A stretch of 62,369 nt of DNA from Streptomyces lycii. Lineage in GTDB: Bacteria; Actinomycetota; Actinomycetes; Streptomycetales; Streptomycetaceae. How positions within the stretch are numbered: position 1 is the stretch's first letter; each line of letters opens with the position of its first letter. Positions 34,132-43,318 of this stretch are shown piece by piece. The stretch lies in assembly GCF_009735685.1 (NCBI RefSeq), contig NZ_WHPN01000035.1, positions 1 to 62,369 on the forward strand. Reading direction: 5' to 3'. The notes beneath the pieces were generated by a model that made no database searches, was not told the origin of the DNA, and worked only from the letters and a program-made list of their open reading frames with translations. The position numbers were made by a program, and so were the translations under genes.

Positions 34132-35256
34132 CTACTTCAGCTCCGAGGGCTTGTAGTAGCCCTCGTCGATCAGCAGCTGGGTGTTGGACTTGTCGATGCT
34201 CACCGGCTGAAGCAGGAAGGCCGGTACGACCTTCTTGCCGTTGTCGTACGACGTGGTGTCGTTGACCTGCGGCTCGCCGCCCGTCAGCATCGCGTCGCCC
34301 ATCTGCACGGTGGCCTTGGCGAGCTTGCGGGTGTCCTTGTAGACGGTCTGCGTCTGCTCGCCCGCCATGATGGACTTCACGGAGGCCTTCTCGGCGTCCT
34401 GCCCGGTGATGACCGGGTACGGCTGGCTCTTGCTGCCGTAGCCCACGCTCTTGAGCGCGGACAGGATGCCGATGGAGATGCCGTCGTACGGCGAGAGGAC
34501 GGCGTCCACCTTCTCCGAGGTGTACGACGCCGACAGCAGGTCGTCCATCCGCTTCTGCGCGGTGCCGCCGTCCCAGCGCAGCGTGGTGATCTGGTTGAGC
34601 TTCGTCTGGCCGCTGCGGACGACGAGCTTCTTGTCCTCGATGTACGGCTTCAGGACGCTCATCGCGCCGTTGAAGAAGAAGCGGGTGTTGTTGTCGTCCG
34701 GGGAGCCGGCGAACAGCTCGATGTTGAACGGGCCCTTTTCCGGGTTTCCGCCGTCCTTCTCCTTCAGGCCCAGCTTGTCGACGATGTACGTGCCCTGCTG
34801 CACGCCCACCTTGAAGTTGTCGAAGGTCGCGTAGTAGTCGACGTGCTCGGTGCCCATCAGCAGCCGGTCGTAGGCGATGACGGGGATGTTGGCGTCGGCG
34901 GCCCGGTCGAGGACGTTCGTCAGGGCCGCGCTGTCGATCGCGGCGATGACGATCAGCTTGTGGCCCTTGGCGATCATGTTCTCGATCTGGGCGACCTGCT
35001 CGTCGACGTCGTCGTTGCCGAACTGGAGGTCCGTCTTGTAGCCCTTGGACTGGAACTGCTTCGCCATGTTCCGGCCGTCGGCTATCCAGCGCTCGGAGGA
35101 CTTGGTGGGCATCGCGAGGCCGATGGTGCCGCCCTTCGCGTCCTCCCCCTTGCGGCTGTCCCGGCCGACGCCGTTGGCGTTCTGGCCGCAGGCGGTGAGC
35201 GAGGCCGCGAGCAGCGCGGCGGCGAGAGCCGCGCCCACGGCTCTGTGGGTACGCAT
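34132..35256 (-). CDS. chvE: Monosaccharide-binding lipoprotein (ChvE-like)
   Basis: A 374-residue periplasmic-binding-type protein. The signal ends in a lipobox, AASLTACGQ, so it is anchored to the outer face of the membrane. The mature protein follows the ChvE/XylF pattern: [81 protein letters not shown]. Homologues bind arabinose, galactose, glucose or xylose. GGAAGGA lies ten bases upstream of ATG 35256. It follows the U32-like gene by 89 bases in the same direction. Confidence 0.94.
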   Translation of the reverse strand: MRTHRAVGAALAAALLAASLTACGQNANGVGRDSRKGEDAKGGTIGLAMPTKSSERWIADGRNMAKQFQSKGYKTDLQFGNDDVDEQVAQIENMIAKGHKLIVIAAIDSAALTNVLDRAADANIPVIAYDRLLMGTEHVDYYATFDNFKVGVQQGTYIVDKLGLKEKDGGNPEKGPFNIELFAGSPDDNNTRFFFNGAMSVLKPYIEDKKLVVRSGQTKLNQITTLRWDGGTAQKRMDDLLSASYTSEKVDAVLSPYDGISIGILSALKSVGYGSKSQPYPVITGQDAEKASVKSIMAGEQTQTVYKDTRKLAKATVQMGDAMLTGGEPQVNDTTSYDNGKKVVPAFLLQPVSIDKSNTQLLIDEGYYKPSELK

Positions 35257-35345
35257 GGTGATCGAATCCTTCCCTGGTGCGGGCGGACCGGTGGTCGTGC
35301 CGGTCCGGCGGCTCGCGCCGCTGGTGCGGGTGCCGAGGACACCCC

Positions 35346-36467
35346 TTACGGGTTCTGCGCGTCGTGCGGGCCGTGCTCCCCCGGGGCCTCGGTGGCGGGA
35401 AAGCGCCGCAGCGGCCCGGGCAGCCGGGAGCCGAGCGGCGACATGCCGCCGTCCGCGCCGTGGCGCGCGAGCAGGTCCAGCACCAGCCGGCCGCGGCGCA
35501 CCCGCTCCCGGGCGGTGTCCAGTGTGACGTCGCGGAGCTGAGCGCCATAGGGGTAGATCGCCGGGGCTTTGCTCAGACCGAACTTCAGATACAGCGGCGC
35601 CCCGCGGCGGATCAGCTCGGCGGCGTCGTACATCCGGACATAGCCGCCGAGATCGTCCGGAGCCTCGATGTAGAGGTCCATCGGGGCTCGGCTGACGCGC
35701 CGTATCTCGGTGAGGTGGTCGAAGGTCAGATCGGACGGGATGTTGACGGAGTCGGCGCCGAGCCGCTCCCAGACGGCGTACGAGGCCGGGTTGACCGGGC
35801 CGACGAGCGCCGACACCTTGAACGTCGTGTCCGCCGGCAGCACACCCCGCTCACGCAGCCGGTGCAGCGTCCACAGCACGCCCTCGTCGGCCACCAGCAG
35901 GCAGCGCACACCCAGCTCGGTGGCGCGCACGGCGTCCTCGACGCAGCCCGCGAGCGCGTCGTGCCCGCGGGCGCGCAGGCCGCCGCCCCGGCTGTCGGTA
36001 CGGGTGGCGGCACCGATGTCCCAGGTGCCGCGCGGGCCGGTGAACAGGCACAGCTCGATGTCCCGTTCGGCGCAGGTGTCCACCATCTCGGTGATCTCGG
36101 CGTCGGTGAGCATCCAGATGCCGCTGCCCTGGCTGATCCGGTGCACCGGGACGTCCAGCCGGGACGCCTCCTTCAGCACCGTCGCCAGGGCCTCCGGGCC
36201 CTCCACGGACGGCACCTCGGTACGCCAGGAGCCGCCGTCGGGGAAGGTGTGCGGCGAGGCGTCGGCGGGGTCGTCGGCCGGCACCGGCTCGCCGAGCAGG
36301 GCGAGCGCGGCGGAACCGGGACGGCGCGGCCCGCGCGCCGGGACGGCGTCCGCCGCCGGGCCGGACCCTTGGGCCCGTTCCGCCGCACCGGCGGACCCGG
36401 CGGGCCCGTCCGGCGCTGTCTCGCCGGTCCGTTCGCTCGGGCCGGGGCGGGTGAAGCTGTCTGACAC
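35346..36467 (-). CDS. U32-peptidase-like TIM-barrel protein in the sugar operon
   Basis: A 373-residue protein with about 75 low-complexity N-terminal residues followed by a probable TIM barrel. Stretches such as [57 protein letters not shown] and [16 protein letters not shown] recall U32 'peptidase' proteins, most of which are not proteases in practice. In this operon a role in sugar or sugar-acid metabolism is more likely than proteolysis. The GTG at 36467 is chosen because AAGGAG lies five bases before it; the frame is open upstream without another ribosome site. Confidence 0.65.
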   Translation of the reverse strand: MSDSFTRPGPSERTGETAPDGPAGSAGAAERAQGSGPAADAVPARGPRRPGSAALALLGEPVPADDPADASPHTFPDGGSWRTEVPSVEGPEALATVLKEASRLDVPVHRISQGSGIWMLTDAEITEMVDTCAERDIELCLFTGPRGTWDIGAATRTDSRGGGLRARGHDALAGCVEDAVRATELGVRCLLVADEGVLWTLHRLRERGVLPADTTFKVSALVGPVNPASYAVWERLGADSVNIPSDLTFDHLTEIRRVSRAPMDLYIEAPDDLGGYVRMYDAAELIRRGAPLYLKFGLSKAPAIYPYGAQLRDVTLDTARERVRRGRLVLDLLARHGADGGMSPLGSRLPGPLRRFPATEAPGEHGPHDAQNP

Positions 36468-36636
36468 GGGACTCCTTGGTTCGGTGGGACGCTCGGGGCC
36501 GGCCGGGAGGGCCGGGGTGGCCGCGCGCGGGGACACGCCGGTCCGGTCCGCTTCCGGGGGCTGGGGAGCCGCCGGACGGCGGGGCGGGGGGCGGCGGCGC
36601 GGCCGGGGAGTGGTCGGGACGGAGAGCGGCGGGAGG

Positions 36637-37656
36637 TCAGGGGCGCAGCAGCACCTTCCCCACCCCGGGATCACCGCTGCCGACGAGTGCGATCGCGTCG
36701 GCGTACTCCTCCAGGGTGAACTCGTGGGTGATGAGCGGTGCCGGGTCGAGCAGCCCCGAGGAGAACGCCCGGACGGCGTACGACCAGGCCGCGGACGGCG
36801 CGCCGAAGACGCTGTGCACCGTCAGCTGGTTCATGGCCAGGCCGATCGGGTCGAGCCCGGCGCAGCCCGGCTCGGGGAGTCCGGTGAGCACGGCGCGGCC
36901 GCCGCGCCGGGCCAGGGCGACCGAGTCGACCGCGCTGCGCGGGGCACCCGCGGTCTCCACGACCAGGTCGTAGCGGCCGGTGAGCGCGCCGAGCGCGTCG
37001 GGGGAGCGGACCTCGGTGGCGCCGAACGCCAGCGCCTCCTCGGCGCGCCCCAGCCGCGGGTCCACGACGAGCAGTTCGGCCGGGGAGGAGGCGGCGAGGA
37101 ACTGCACGGCCAGCAGGCCGAGCGTGCCCGCCCCCACCACCGCCACCCGCTCGCCCGGCAGCGCCCGGGCCGTCAGCGCGGCGGACGCGACGACGGCCGC
37201 GGGCTCCAGCAGCGCCGCGGCCCGCAGGTCCGCGTCCGGGCCGAGGGGGTGCAGCAGCCGGGCGGGCAGCACGAGCGTGTCGGCGAACGCGCCGGGCCGG
37301 GTGAAGCCCGTCTCGTCGTAGCCGCCGCCGCACAGCGACGTGTCGCCGCGGCGGCAGCGCTCGCACACCTGGCAGTTGCGGAAGCCCTCCCCGACGGTCC
37401 TGCGTCCGGCCAGGGCCGGGTCGACGCCGTCACCGACGGCCTCCACCGTCCCGGACCACTCGTGACCGGGGACGACGGGGTAGCGGACGTAGTCCGCGTG
37501 CCGCGTGCCGTCGTACAGCTCCCGGTCGCTGCCGCAGATCCCGGCGGCGAAGACCCGTACCCGGACCTCGCCGGGGCCCGGCTCGGCGGGCTCCGTGTCC
37601 GCGATCCGGTACGCGCCGGGCCGGTCCAGGACGACCTGCCGCTGCCGCCCGCTCAT
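36637..37656 (-). CDS. Zinc-dependent sugar/polyol dehydrogenase (MDR family)
   Basis: A 339-residue medium-chain dehydrogenase. The catalytic zinc ligands are seen in AAGICGSD and GHEWSG, the structural zinc lobe in FRNCQVCERCRRGDTSLC, and the NAD-binding Rossmann motif in VAVVGAGTLGLLAVQF. Relatives oxidise sugar alcohols, threonine or sugars. Lying 28 bases after a sugar-acid dehydratase gene and upstream of a monosaccharide importer, it probably oxidises an imported sugar or a downstream intermediate. The homology start is ATG 37656 (MSGRQRQVVLD). Confidence 0.9.
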   Translation of the reverse strand: MSGRQRQVVLDRPGAYRIADTEPAEPGPGEVRVRVFAAGICGSDRELYDGTRHADYVRYPVVPGHEWSGTVEAVGDGVDPALAGRRTVGEGFRNCQVCERCRRGDTSLCGGGYDETGFTRPGAFADTLVLPARLLHPLGPDADLRAAALLEPAAVVASAALTARALPGERVAVVGAGTLGLLAVQFLAASSPAELLVVDPRLGRAEEALAFGATEVRSPDALGALTGRYDLVVETAGAPRSAVDSVALARRGGRAVLTGLPEPGCAGLDPIGLAMNQLTVHSVFGAPSAAWSYAVRAFSSGLLDPAPLITHEFTLEEYADAIALVGSGDPGVGKVLLRP

Positions 37657-37684
37657 CCGCGGCCCCCGGCCGCCGGTCCCGGTG

Positions 37685-38845
37685 TCACTTGCCCGTCCCG
37701 GTGGGGTCGCGCTTCTCCCAGCCCTCGGCCCACAGGTCGAACCGGGCCTGCTGCTGCGGGAACTCGGCCGCCGCGTCGGTGTCCAGCTCGACACCGAGCC
37801 CGGGCGCGTCCGGCAGCCGGAAGTAGCCGTCGACGACCTCGGGGGCGCCCTTGACGACCTTCTTGATCTCGGCGTCGGCGAAGTCGTTGAAGTGCTCCAG
37901 GATCTTGAAGTTCGGGGTGCAGCCCGCGAGCTGGAGCGAGGCGGCGGTGAGCACCGAGCCGCCGACGTTGTGCGGCGCGATCAGCACGTAGTGGGTCTCG
38001 GCGGTGGCCGCCAGCTTGCGGGTCTCGCCGATGCCGCCGATGTGCCCGATGTCCGGCTGGATGATGTCGGCGGCCTGCGACTCGAACAGCTCGCGGAACT
38101 CGATGCGGTCGTGGATGCGTTCACCGGTCGCGATCGGCAGGTCGGTCTTCCCGGCGACCTTCGCGAGCGCCTTGAGGTTCTCCGGCGGCACGGGCTCCTC
38201 CAGCCAGGACGGGTGGAACCGCTCCAGCTCCTTCGCCAGCCGGATCGCCGTCGCCGGGCTGAACCGTCCGTGCATCTCGACCAGCAGCTCCGCGTCCGGC
38301 CCGATGGCGTCCCGGACGGCCTCGACCAGTGAGAGCGAGTGCAGCGTCTCGGCGTGGTCCAGCTCGAAGTGGCCGGTGCCGAACGGGTCGAGCTTCAGGG
38401 CGCGGTAGCCGCGGTCGGTCACCTTGCGGGCCGCCTCGTGGAACGCCTCGGGGGTGCGCTCGACGGTGTACCAGCCATTGGCGTACGCCTTGACCTTGTC
38501 CGTGACGCGGCCGCCGAGCAGCTGCCAGACCGGCACGCCCAGCGCCTTGCCCTTGATGTCCCAGCAGGCCATCTCCACGCAGGCGATGGCGGACATGACG
38601 ATCTCGCCCGCCCGCCCGTAGTCGCCGTACTTCATGCGGCGTACGAGGTCCTCGACGGCGAACGGGTCGGAGCCGACGAGGTGGTTGGCCTCCGCCTCGC
38701 GCAGATAGCCGATCATCGCGTCGGTGCGGCCGAGCATGCGGGTCTCGCCGACGCCGGTGAGTCCTTCGTCGGTATGGACCTGGACATACGTCAGATTGCG
38801 CCAGGGGGTGCCGACGACGTGGGTGGTGATTCCGGTGATGCGCAA
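37685..38845 (-). CDS. Mandelate racemase/enolase-superfamily sugar-acid dehydratase (galactonate dehydratase-like)
   Basis: A 386-residue enolase-superfamily enzyme. N-terminal capping domain MRITGITTHVVGTPWRNLTY, barrel metal ligands in VEMHGRFSP, WLEEPVPPEN and ATGERIHDR, and catalytic PDIGHIGGI and LIAPHNVGGS follow the galactonate/gluconate dehydratase subgroup, which removes water from an aldonic acid to give a 2-keto-3-deoxy acid. It is the first gene of the leftward operon, directly after the promoter/operator at 38871-38939. Together with the dehydrogenase it suggests a non-phosphorylative oxidative pathway for a pentose or hexose. The exact acid is unknown. Confidence 0.9.
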   Translation of the reverse strand: MRITGITTHVVGTPWRNLTYVQVHTDEGLTGVGETRMLGRTDAMIGYLREAEANHLVGSDPFAVEDLVRRMKYGDYGRAGEIVMSAIACVEMACWDIKGKALGVPVWQLLGGRVTDKVKAYANGWYTVERTPEAFHEAARKVTDRGYRALKLDPFGTGHFELDHAETLHSLSLVEAVRDAIGPDAELLVEMHGRFSPATAIRLAKELERFHPSWLEEPVPPENLKALAKVAGKTDLPIATGERIHDRIEFRELFESQAADIIQPDIGHIGGIGETRKLAATAETHYVLIAPHNVGGSVLTAASLQLAGCTPNFKILEHFNDFADAEIKKVVKGAPEVVDGYFRLPDAPGLGVELDTDAAAEFPQQQARFDLWAEGWEKRDPTGTGK

Positions 38846-38870
38846 GACCAGGACCCTTTCGCGGTGTGCG

Positions 38871-38939
38871 ACGTTCGATATTTCGTCACTCGTTCGAAAT
38901 CCTGGCGTGACGGTAATGAGGAGCCGCGAGCAGTGTCAA
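38871..38939 (-). promoter_or_regulatory. Promoter and TTCGAA-type operator of the monosaccharide operon
   Basis: On the minus strand TTGACA (38939-38934) and TACCGT (38915-38910) are 18 bp apart, with start near 38903. Directly downstream come ATTTCGAACG (38900-38891) and CGAAATATCGAACGT (38885-38871), ending 25 bases before the dehydratase start. The second element differs at one position from 1766-1780 in front of the arabinan operon, in the same orientation relative to transcription. Confidence 0.7.
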
Positions 38940-39127
38940 TGACTTTGCAGGGGTCAATGCGCGCCGGCAACGGGTTCACTACCCGCGCGAGGGGCTCCGG
39001 GCACCTCCCGCACGGGTCGTACGGCCTCCCGCGGGCGGCGAGCGCCCCGGAGGCACCGGGCGCTGCCCCGCGTGAGCCACGGGCGGCGGGCGCGGCTGCG
39101 CCTGCCCGCCACGGCCGGGCGGTGGCC

Positions 39128-39257
39128 GGCGGTGCGGCAGCGGTCAGTGGTCGGCGGTGCGGCAGCGGTGGGCGGTTCGGCGGCGGTCGGCCGCTGCCGG
39201 CCGTGACGCGGCCGCTGTCAGCCGCCGTCAGCCGCTGAGCCGCTGTCAGCCGCCGTC
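39128..39257. repeat. Short direct repeats in a 438-base gap
   Basis: GCGGTGCGGCAGCGGT appears at about 39129 and 39154, and GCCGCTGTCAGCCGCCGTC at 39211-39229 and 39239-39257. They lie between the dehydratase promoter and the 3' end of the GDSL gene. The rest of the gap (38946-39127) is GC-rich with no gene I can support. Confidence 0.7.
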
Positions 39258-39283
39258 CGCGGGGTGCCGCGGCGGGCGGAGTC

Positions 39284-40228
39284 TCAGGACGGCGGGGCGG
39301 CCGCCGTGATCTGCCGGTGCGCGATCTCCGCCAGCCGCTGCTGGCCGTTCCGGCTGGGATGGAACCAGTCCCAGGCGCTCAGCTGCTTGCCGGTGAAGTG
39401 GTAGTCGAAGACCGCGCCGCCGTCGTACCGGCACAGCGGGTCCGCGCCGCAGACGTCCGCCAGGGCGTCGTTGTACGCGATCACCCGCTCCCGCACCTCC
39501 TCCCGCCGCTCGACGTCCGCCGCGTCGAACGAGTCCGGGTCGCCCAGCATCGACTGGCAGATGCCGAGCTTCCAGATCTGCTTGCCGACGGGGTTCTTCC
39601 GGCCCTCCGACCACAGCCGGTGCAGATCCGGCACGCTCGCCACGTACACCTGGGTCTTCGGCAGCGCCTCGCGCAGCGTCTTCAGCGCGGTCCGGAAACC
39701 GGCGCGGAACTCCTCGGCCGGGGTCATCAGCGCGACCGTGTCCCGGCAGGCGTCGTTGCCGCCCACCATCACCGTGACCAGTTCCGGCCGGTGCCGGACC
39801 GCCCGCGCCATCTGGGCGGGCAGGTCCGCCATCGTGGCGCCCGAGCGGGCGTGGTTCCAGCTGCTGCCCGCAGGGTCGTCCAGCAGCCGCCGGGCCAGGC
39901 TGCGCATCCCGTCGCCGGTGCCGGTCGCCCAGGAGACCTCCGGGCAGTCGGCGAGCACCGAGCAGGCGTCGAAGCCGCGGGTGATGGAGTCCCCGACGGC
40001 GGCGAGCGAGTCCGGGCTCGTGTCCCAGAGCGGGGAGGGGGAGGGGCTGCGGGAGGGGTCCCGCGCGGCGTCGTCGGAGCCCGCGCCGTCCTCGCACCCC
40101 GTCACCGCCGTGAGCAGGGCGGCAGCCGCGGCCAGCACGGCCACGGCGCCGCGGGTGCGGGGACGCCGCCGGGCCCGGCCGGCGCGCGCGGCGATCTCAC
40201 CGGGGGTGCGCCGGGGGCTGACCCGCAT
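39284..40228 (-). CDS. SGNH/GDSL-hydrolase lipoprotein
   Basis: A 314-residue exported esterase-like protein. The basic, hydrophobic N-terminus ends in the lipobox LLTAVTGCE, so it is probably membrane-anchored. The nucleophile lies in block I, AAVGDSITRGFD; block III is MVGGNDACRD, and the Asp-His pair is AWDWFHPSRNG near the end. Paired cysteines such as CSVLADC and CGADPLC would suit an extracellular protein. The natural substrate could be a lipid, acetylated polysaccharide or cell-wall component. It is transcribed away from the DUF3145 gene. Confidence 0.92.
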   Translation of the reverse strand: MRVSPRRTPGEIAARAGRARRRPRTRGAVAVLAAAAALLTAVTGCEDGAGSDDAARDPSRSPSPSPLWDTSPDSLAAVGDSITRGFDACSVLADCPEVSWATGTGDGMRSLARRLLDDPAGSSWNHARSGATMADLPAQMARAVRHRPELVTVMVGGNDACRDTVALMTPAEEFRAGFRTALKTLREALPKTQVYVASVPDLHRLWSEGRKNPVGKQIWKLGICQSMLGDPDSFDAADVERREEVRERVIAYNDALADVCGADPLCRYDGGAVFDYHFTGKQLSAWDWFHPSRNGQQRLAEIAHRQITAAAPPS

Positions 40229-40734
40229 GCGTCCTCCACCTCTCCTTCACCGGGCGGCCGGATTCCGGTCCGCCGTCCGGGCCGGTCCCGGTCCGGGTTC
40301 GCCGAATTTCACCGCAAACCCGCGGAAAGAACGTGTGTGCCCGCCGGTGCGTTCCCCTGACAGGGCGCCGGAGGGCCCCTGCGAGAGTGAAGCTTCCGTG
40401 ATAACCGTCCCGGAGCGACGGTACGTCACCCCCGTGCGCCCGTCGCGCGGTAGCTTTTCCCCACGGCCGTCGGTGCCGGAACCCGGCCGGGCGCGGGCCG
40501 CACGGCCGCCCCGCGCGGCAGGGGTGGGCACCCCCTCCGCTTCCCGAACGTTATGGCGCGTCACATCCTGTCCCTTTTATAGAAAATGCTCCCCATGGTG
40601 TTTACTGCTGGTGATCTCCAGGCCTGGTGCGGAAGTGATCTCTGGGGCAGAATGTCAAGTGCTGTTCCGGACGAGATCGGTACGGGCACGAGGCCGCTGG
40701 GGAAGGCGTACCTCGTCCCACACTGGAGGTCCCG
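40229..40734. other. Divergent intergenic region, GDSL lipoprotein / DUF3145
   Basis: A 506-base gap with no convincing gene. The right half is comparatively A/T-rich (CCCTTTTATAGAAAATGCTC at 40572-40591), the likely promoter zone for the DUF3145 gene, but I could not choose a reliable hexamer pair. No hairpin or tandem repeat stands out. Confidence 0.5.
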
Positions 40735-41229
40735 GTGACGACACGTGGAGTCCTGTACGTGCACTCCGCCCCCCGTGCCCTGTGCCCGCACGTCGAATGG
40801 GCCGTCGCGGGGGTCCTCGGCGTGCGCGTGAGCCTCGACTGGATCAGACAGCCCGCGGAACCGGGGACCTGGCGCGCGGAGTTCTCCTGGCAGGGCGAGA
40901 CGGGGACGGCCTCCAAGCTGGCGTCGGCGCTGCGCGGCTGGCATCTGCTCCGCTTCGAGGTGACCGCGGAGCCCTGCCCCACCGCCGAGGGCGAGCGCTA
41001 CAGCTCCACTCCTGACCTGGGCATCTTCCACGCCGTCACCGGGATCCACGGGGACATCCTGATCCCCGAGGACCGGCTGCGCGCCGCTCTCGCCCGCTCC
41101 GGCCGCGGTGAGACGGTGCTCGAGAGCGAGATCGCCAAGCTGCTCGGCAAGCCCTGGGACGACGAGCTGGAACCCTTCCGGTACGCCGGCGAGGGAGCCC
41201 CGGTCCGCTGGCTGCACCAGGTCGTCTGA
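40735..41229 (+). CDS. DUF3145 family protein
   Basis: A 164-residue protein of the actinobacterial DUF3145 family (SAPRALCPHVEWAVAGVLG, SWQGETGTASKLASALRGW, STPDLGIFHAVTGIHGDILI). Its function is unknown, but in streptomycetes the gene is conserved next to the fab operon, as here, which suggests some link to fatty-acid synthesis or membrane growth. The GTG at 40735 follows CTGGAGGTCCCG, a good ribosome site. The stop codon runs straight into a 7-bp tandem repeat. Confidence 0.93.
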   Translation: MTTRGVLYVHSAPRALCPHVEWAVAGVLGVRVSLDWIRQPAEPGTWRAEFSWQGETGTASKLASALRGWHLLRFEVTAEPCPTAEGERYSSTPDLGIFHAVTGIHGDILIPEDRLRAALARSGRGETVLESEIAKLLGKPWDDELEPFRYAGEGAPVRWLHQVV

Positions 41230-41363
41230 CCGCCGACCGCCGACCGCCGACCGCCGACCGCGACTGCGGCGGGGCGGCCGGGCCCCGGCGCACCGCCCGG
41301 GAGCGACGTCGGACGATCCGCACGGCGGTTCACACGGCGGTTCACACGGCGGTTCACACGGCG
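41228..41363. repeat. Two small tandem arrays between DUF3145 and fabF
   Basis: GACCGCC repeats four times at 41228-41255 with a fifth variant copy. CACGGCGGTTCA repeats three times plus a partial copy at 41321-41363. The 412-base gap holds no gene I can support; its right end contains the fab terminator. Confidence 0.85.
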
Positions 41364-41561
41364 TCCGCAACGGCGGTCCGCACGGACGGTGCGTCACGCA
41401 CGGCGATCCGCAAGGGCCATCCGTACGGGCGAACTCGCGGCGTCCCGGCACAGGGATCCGTCAGTCCCGTACGGACGACGCCTGTGACGACGCGTAGGGA
41501 CGACGCGTACGGAAGACGCCTGCGGAAGAGCCGGGCGAACGGAGAGCCGGGCGAACGGCGA

Positions 41562-41597
41562 AAGGGGCCCGGCGGCCGGTCGGCCGCCGGGCCCCTT
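41562..41597. terminator. Terminator at the end of the fab operon
   Basis: AAGGGGCCCGGCGGCCG (41562-41578) is a perfect 17-bp match to its partner at 41581-41597, with only GT between. It lies 45 bases downstream of the fabF stop on the minus strand and can also act on rightward transcripts from the DUF3145 gene. Confidence 0.85.
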
Positions 41598-41641
41598 CGT
41601 TCGTGGCTCCGGCGCGGTGCGCTGTGGCGGTGCGCCGCGGC

Positions 41642-42916
41642 TCAGGCCGTCCGGAACGCCAGGACGACGTTGTGGCCGCCGAACCCGAAGGAGTTGTTCA
41701 GCGCCGCGATCGTGCCCTCGGGCAGCGCACGGGCCTCGCCCCGCACCACGTCCGCGTCCACCTCGGTGTCCAGGTCGTCGATGTTGATGGTCGGCGGGGC
41801 GATCCGGTTCTTCAGCGCCAGCACGGTGGCGACGGTCTCGACACCGCCCGCGCCGCCCAGCAGATGGCCGGTCATCGACTTGGTGGCCGAGATCGCCACA
41901 TGGTCGAGGTCGTCGCCGAGCACCGAGCGCAGCGCCTTGACCTCGGCGACGTCACCGAGCGGAGTGGAGGTCGCGTGCGCGTTGAGGTGCGCGACCTCGC
42001 CCGCCTTGAGGTCCGTCGTCTCCAGCAGCCCGCGCAGGGCCGCGGCGATGCCGAGGCCGGCCGGCTCCGGCTGCGCGATGTGGTGGCTGTCGGCCGACAG
42101 GCCCTGGCCGAGCACCTCGCAGTACACCTGGGCGCCGCGCGCGGCGGCGTGCTCGGCGGACTCCAGGACGACGACGCCCGCGCCCTCGCCGAGGACGAAG
42201 CCGTCCCGCGCCGTGTCGTACGGCCGCGACGCCTTCTCCGGCTCGTCGTTGTTCTTGGACATCGCCATCATGTTGGCGAACGCCGCCACCGGCAGCGGGT
42301 GGATGGCCGCCTCGGTGCCGCCCGCGACGACCACGTCGGCGCGGCCGGTGCGGATCATCTCGACGGCGTACCCGATGGCCTCGGCGCCGGAGGCGCAGGC
42401 GCTGACCGGGGTGTGGACACCGGCTCGGGCACCCACCTCCAGGCCGACGTTGGCCGACGGGCTGTTGGGCATGAGCATCGGCACGGTGTGCGGGGAGACG
42501 CGGCGTGCGCCCTTCTCCTTGAGCACGTCGTACTGGCCGAGCAGGGTGGTGACGCCGCCGATGCCGGAGGCGATGACCGCGCCCAGCCGCTCGGGCGCCA
42601 CGGCCGCGCCGTCACCGGGGTCCGCGCCGGCCGGGCCGTCGAAGCCCGCGTCGGCCCACGCCTCCCGGGCCGCGATCAGCGCGAACTGCGCCGAGCGGTC
42701 CAGCTTGCGGGCCAGCGGCCGGGGCAGGACGTCGCCCGGCTCGACAGCCGCGGGGGCCGCGATCCGGACCGGGAGGTCGGCGAAGAGTTCGCCGTCGAGT
42801 GCCTTGGCCCCGGAGCGCCCGGCGAGCAGGCCTTCCCAGGTCGAAGCGCTGTCGCCACCCAGCGGTGTGGTTGCGCCGATACCGGTGACGACCACGGTGC
42901 CATTGGTCGAGTTCAT
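41642..42916 (-). CDS. fabF: 3-oxoacyl-ACP synthase II
   Basis: A 424-residue condensing enzyme of type II fatty-acid synthesis that elongates acyl-ACP with malonyl-ACP. The active-site cysteine lies in VSACASGAEA, and the two histidines in NAHATSTPLGD and KSMTGHLLGGAG. SFGFGGHN near the C-terminus is also typical. Homology starts at ATG 42916 (MNSTNGTVVVTGIG). It is the last gene of the fabD-fabH-acpP-fabF operon, 69 bases after acpP. Confidence 0.97.
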   Translation of the reverse strand: MNSTNGTVVVTGIGATTPLGGDSASTWEGLLAGRSGAKALDGELFADLPVRIAAPAAVEPGDVLPRPLARKLDRSAQFALIAAREAWADAGFDGPAGADPGDGAAVAPERLGAVIASGIGGVTTLLGQYDVLKEKGARRVSPHTVPMLMPNSPSANVGLEVGARAGVHTPVSACASGAEAIGYAVEMIRTGRADVVVAGGTEAAIHPLPVAAFANMMAMSKNNDEPEKASRPYDTARDGFVLGEGAGVVVLESAEHAAARGAQVYCEVLGQGLSADSHHIAQPEPAGLGIAAALRGLLETTDLKAGEVAHLNAHATSTPLGDVAEVKALRSVLGDDLDHVAISATKSMTGHLLGGAGGVETVATVLALKNRIAPPTINIDDLDTEVDADVVRGEARALPEGTIAALNNSFGFGGHNVVLAFRTA

Positions 42917-42985
42917 CGGAATTCTGTCTCCACGAGTAGAGGGGTGTCTCAACCGCCACCGCCGGGGTGGCGACGAACGCTTCGC

Positions 42986-43234
42986 TCAGGCCTGGTGCTT
43001 GAGGATGTAGTCCGCGGCGTCGCCGACGGTCTTGAGGTTCTTGACGTCGTCGTCCGGAATCTTCACGTCGAAGCGCTCCTCGGCGGCGACGACCACCTCG
43101 ACCATGGACAGCGAGTCGACGTCCAGGTCGTCGGTGAAGGACTTGTCCAGCTGGACGTCCTCGGCGGGGATACCGGCGATCTCGTTGACGATCTCGGCGA
43201 GACCGGCGACGATCTCTTCCTGCGTGGCGGCCAT
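42986..43234 (-). CDS. acpP: Acyl carrier protein of fatty-acid synthesis
   Basis: An 82-residue carrier protein with the phosphopantetheine serine at residue 41 in DDLDVDSLSMVEVV. Sequence and position between fabH and fabF identify it as the primary-metabolism carrier, distinct from the accessory carrier protein at 21531. It lies 84 bases after fabH. Confidence 0.97.
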   Translation of the reverse strand: MAATQEEIVAGLAEIVNEIAGIPAEDVQLDKSFTDDLDVDSLSMVEVVVAAEERFDVKIPDDDVKNLKTVGDAADYILKHQA

Positions 43235-43318
43235 GACGGCGCTCCTTCGGTGTGTTTCGTTACTGATCTTCAGGATGAAGCTGTTCCGTGCCCGGAAGCC
43301 CGGACCGCGGTGATGTGC

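Noticed and set aside
41484..43010. Plus-strand frame opposite fabF and acpP
   Set aside because: Ser/Ala/Arg-rich shadow of the well-supported fab genes.
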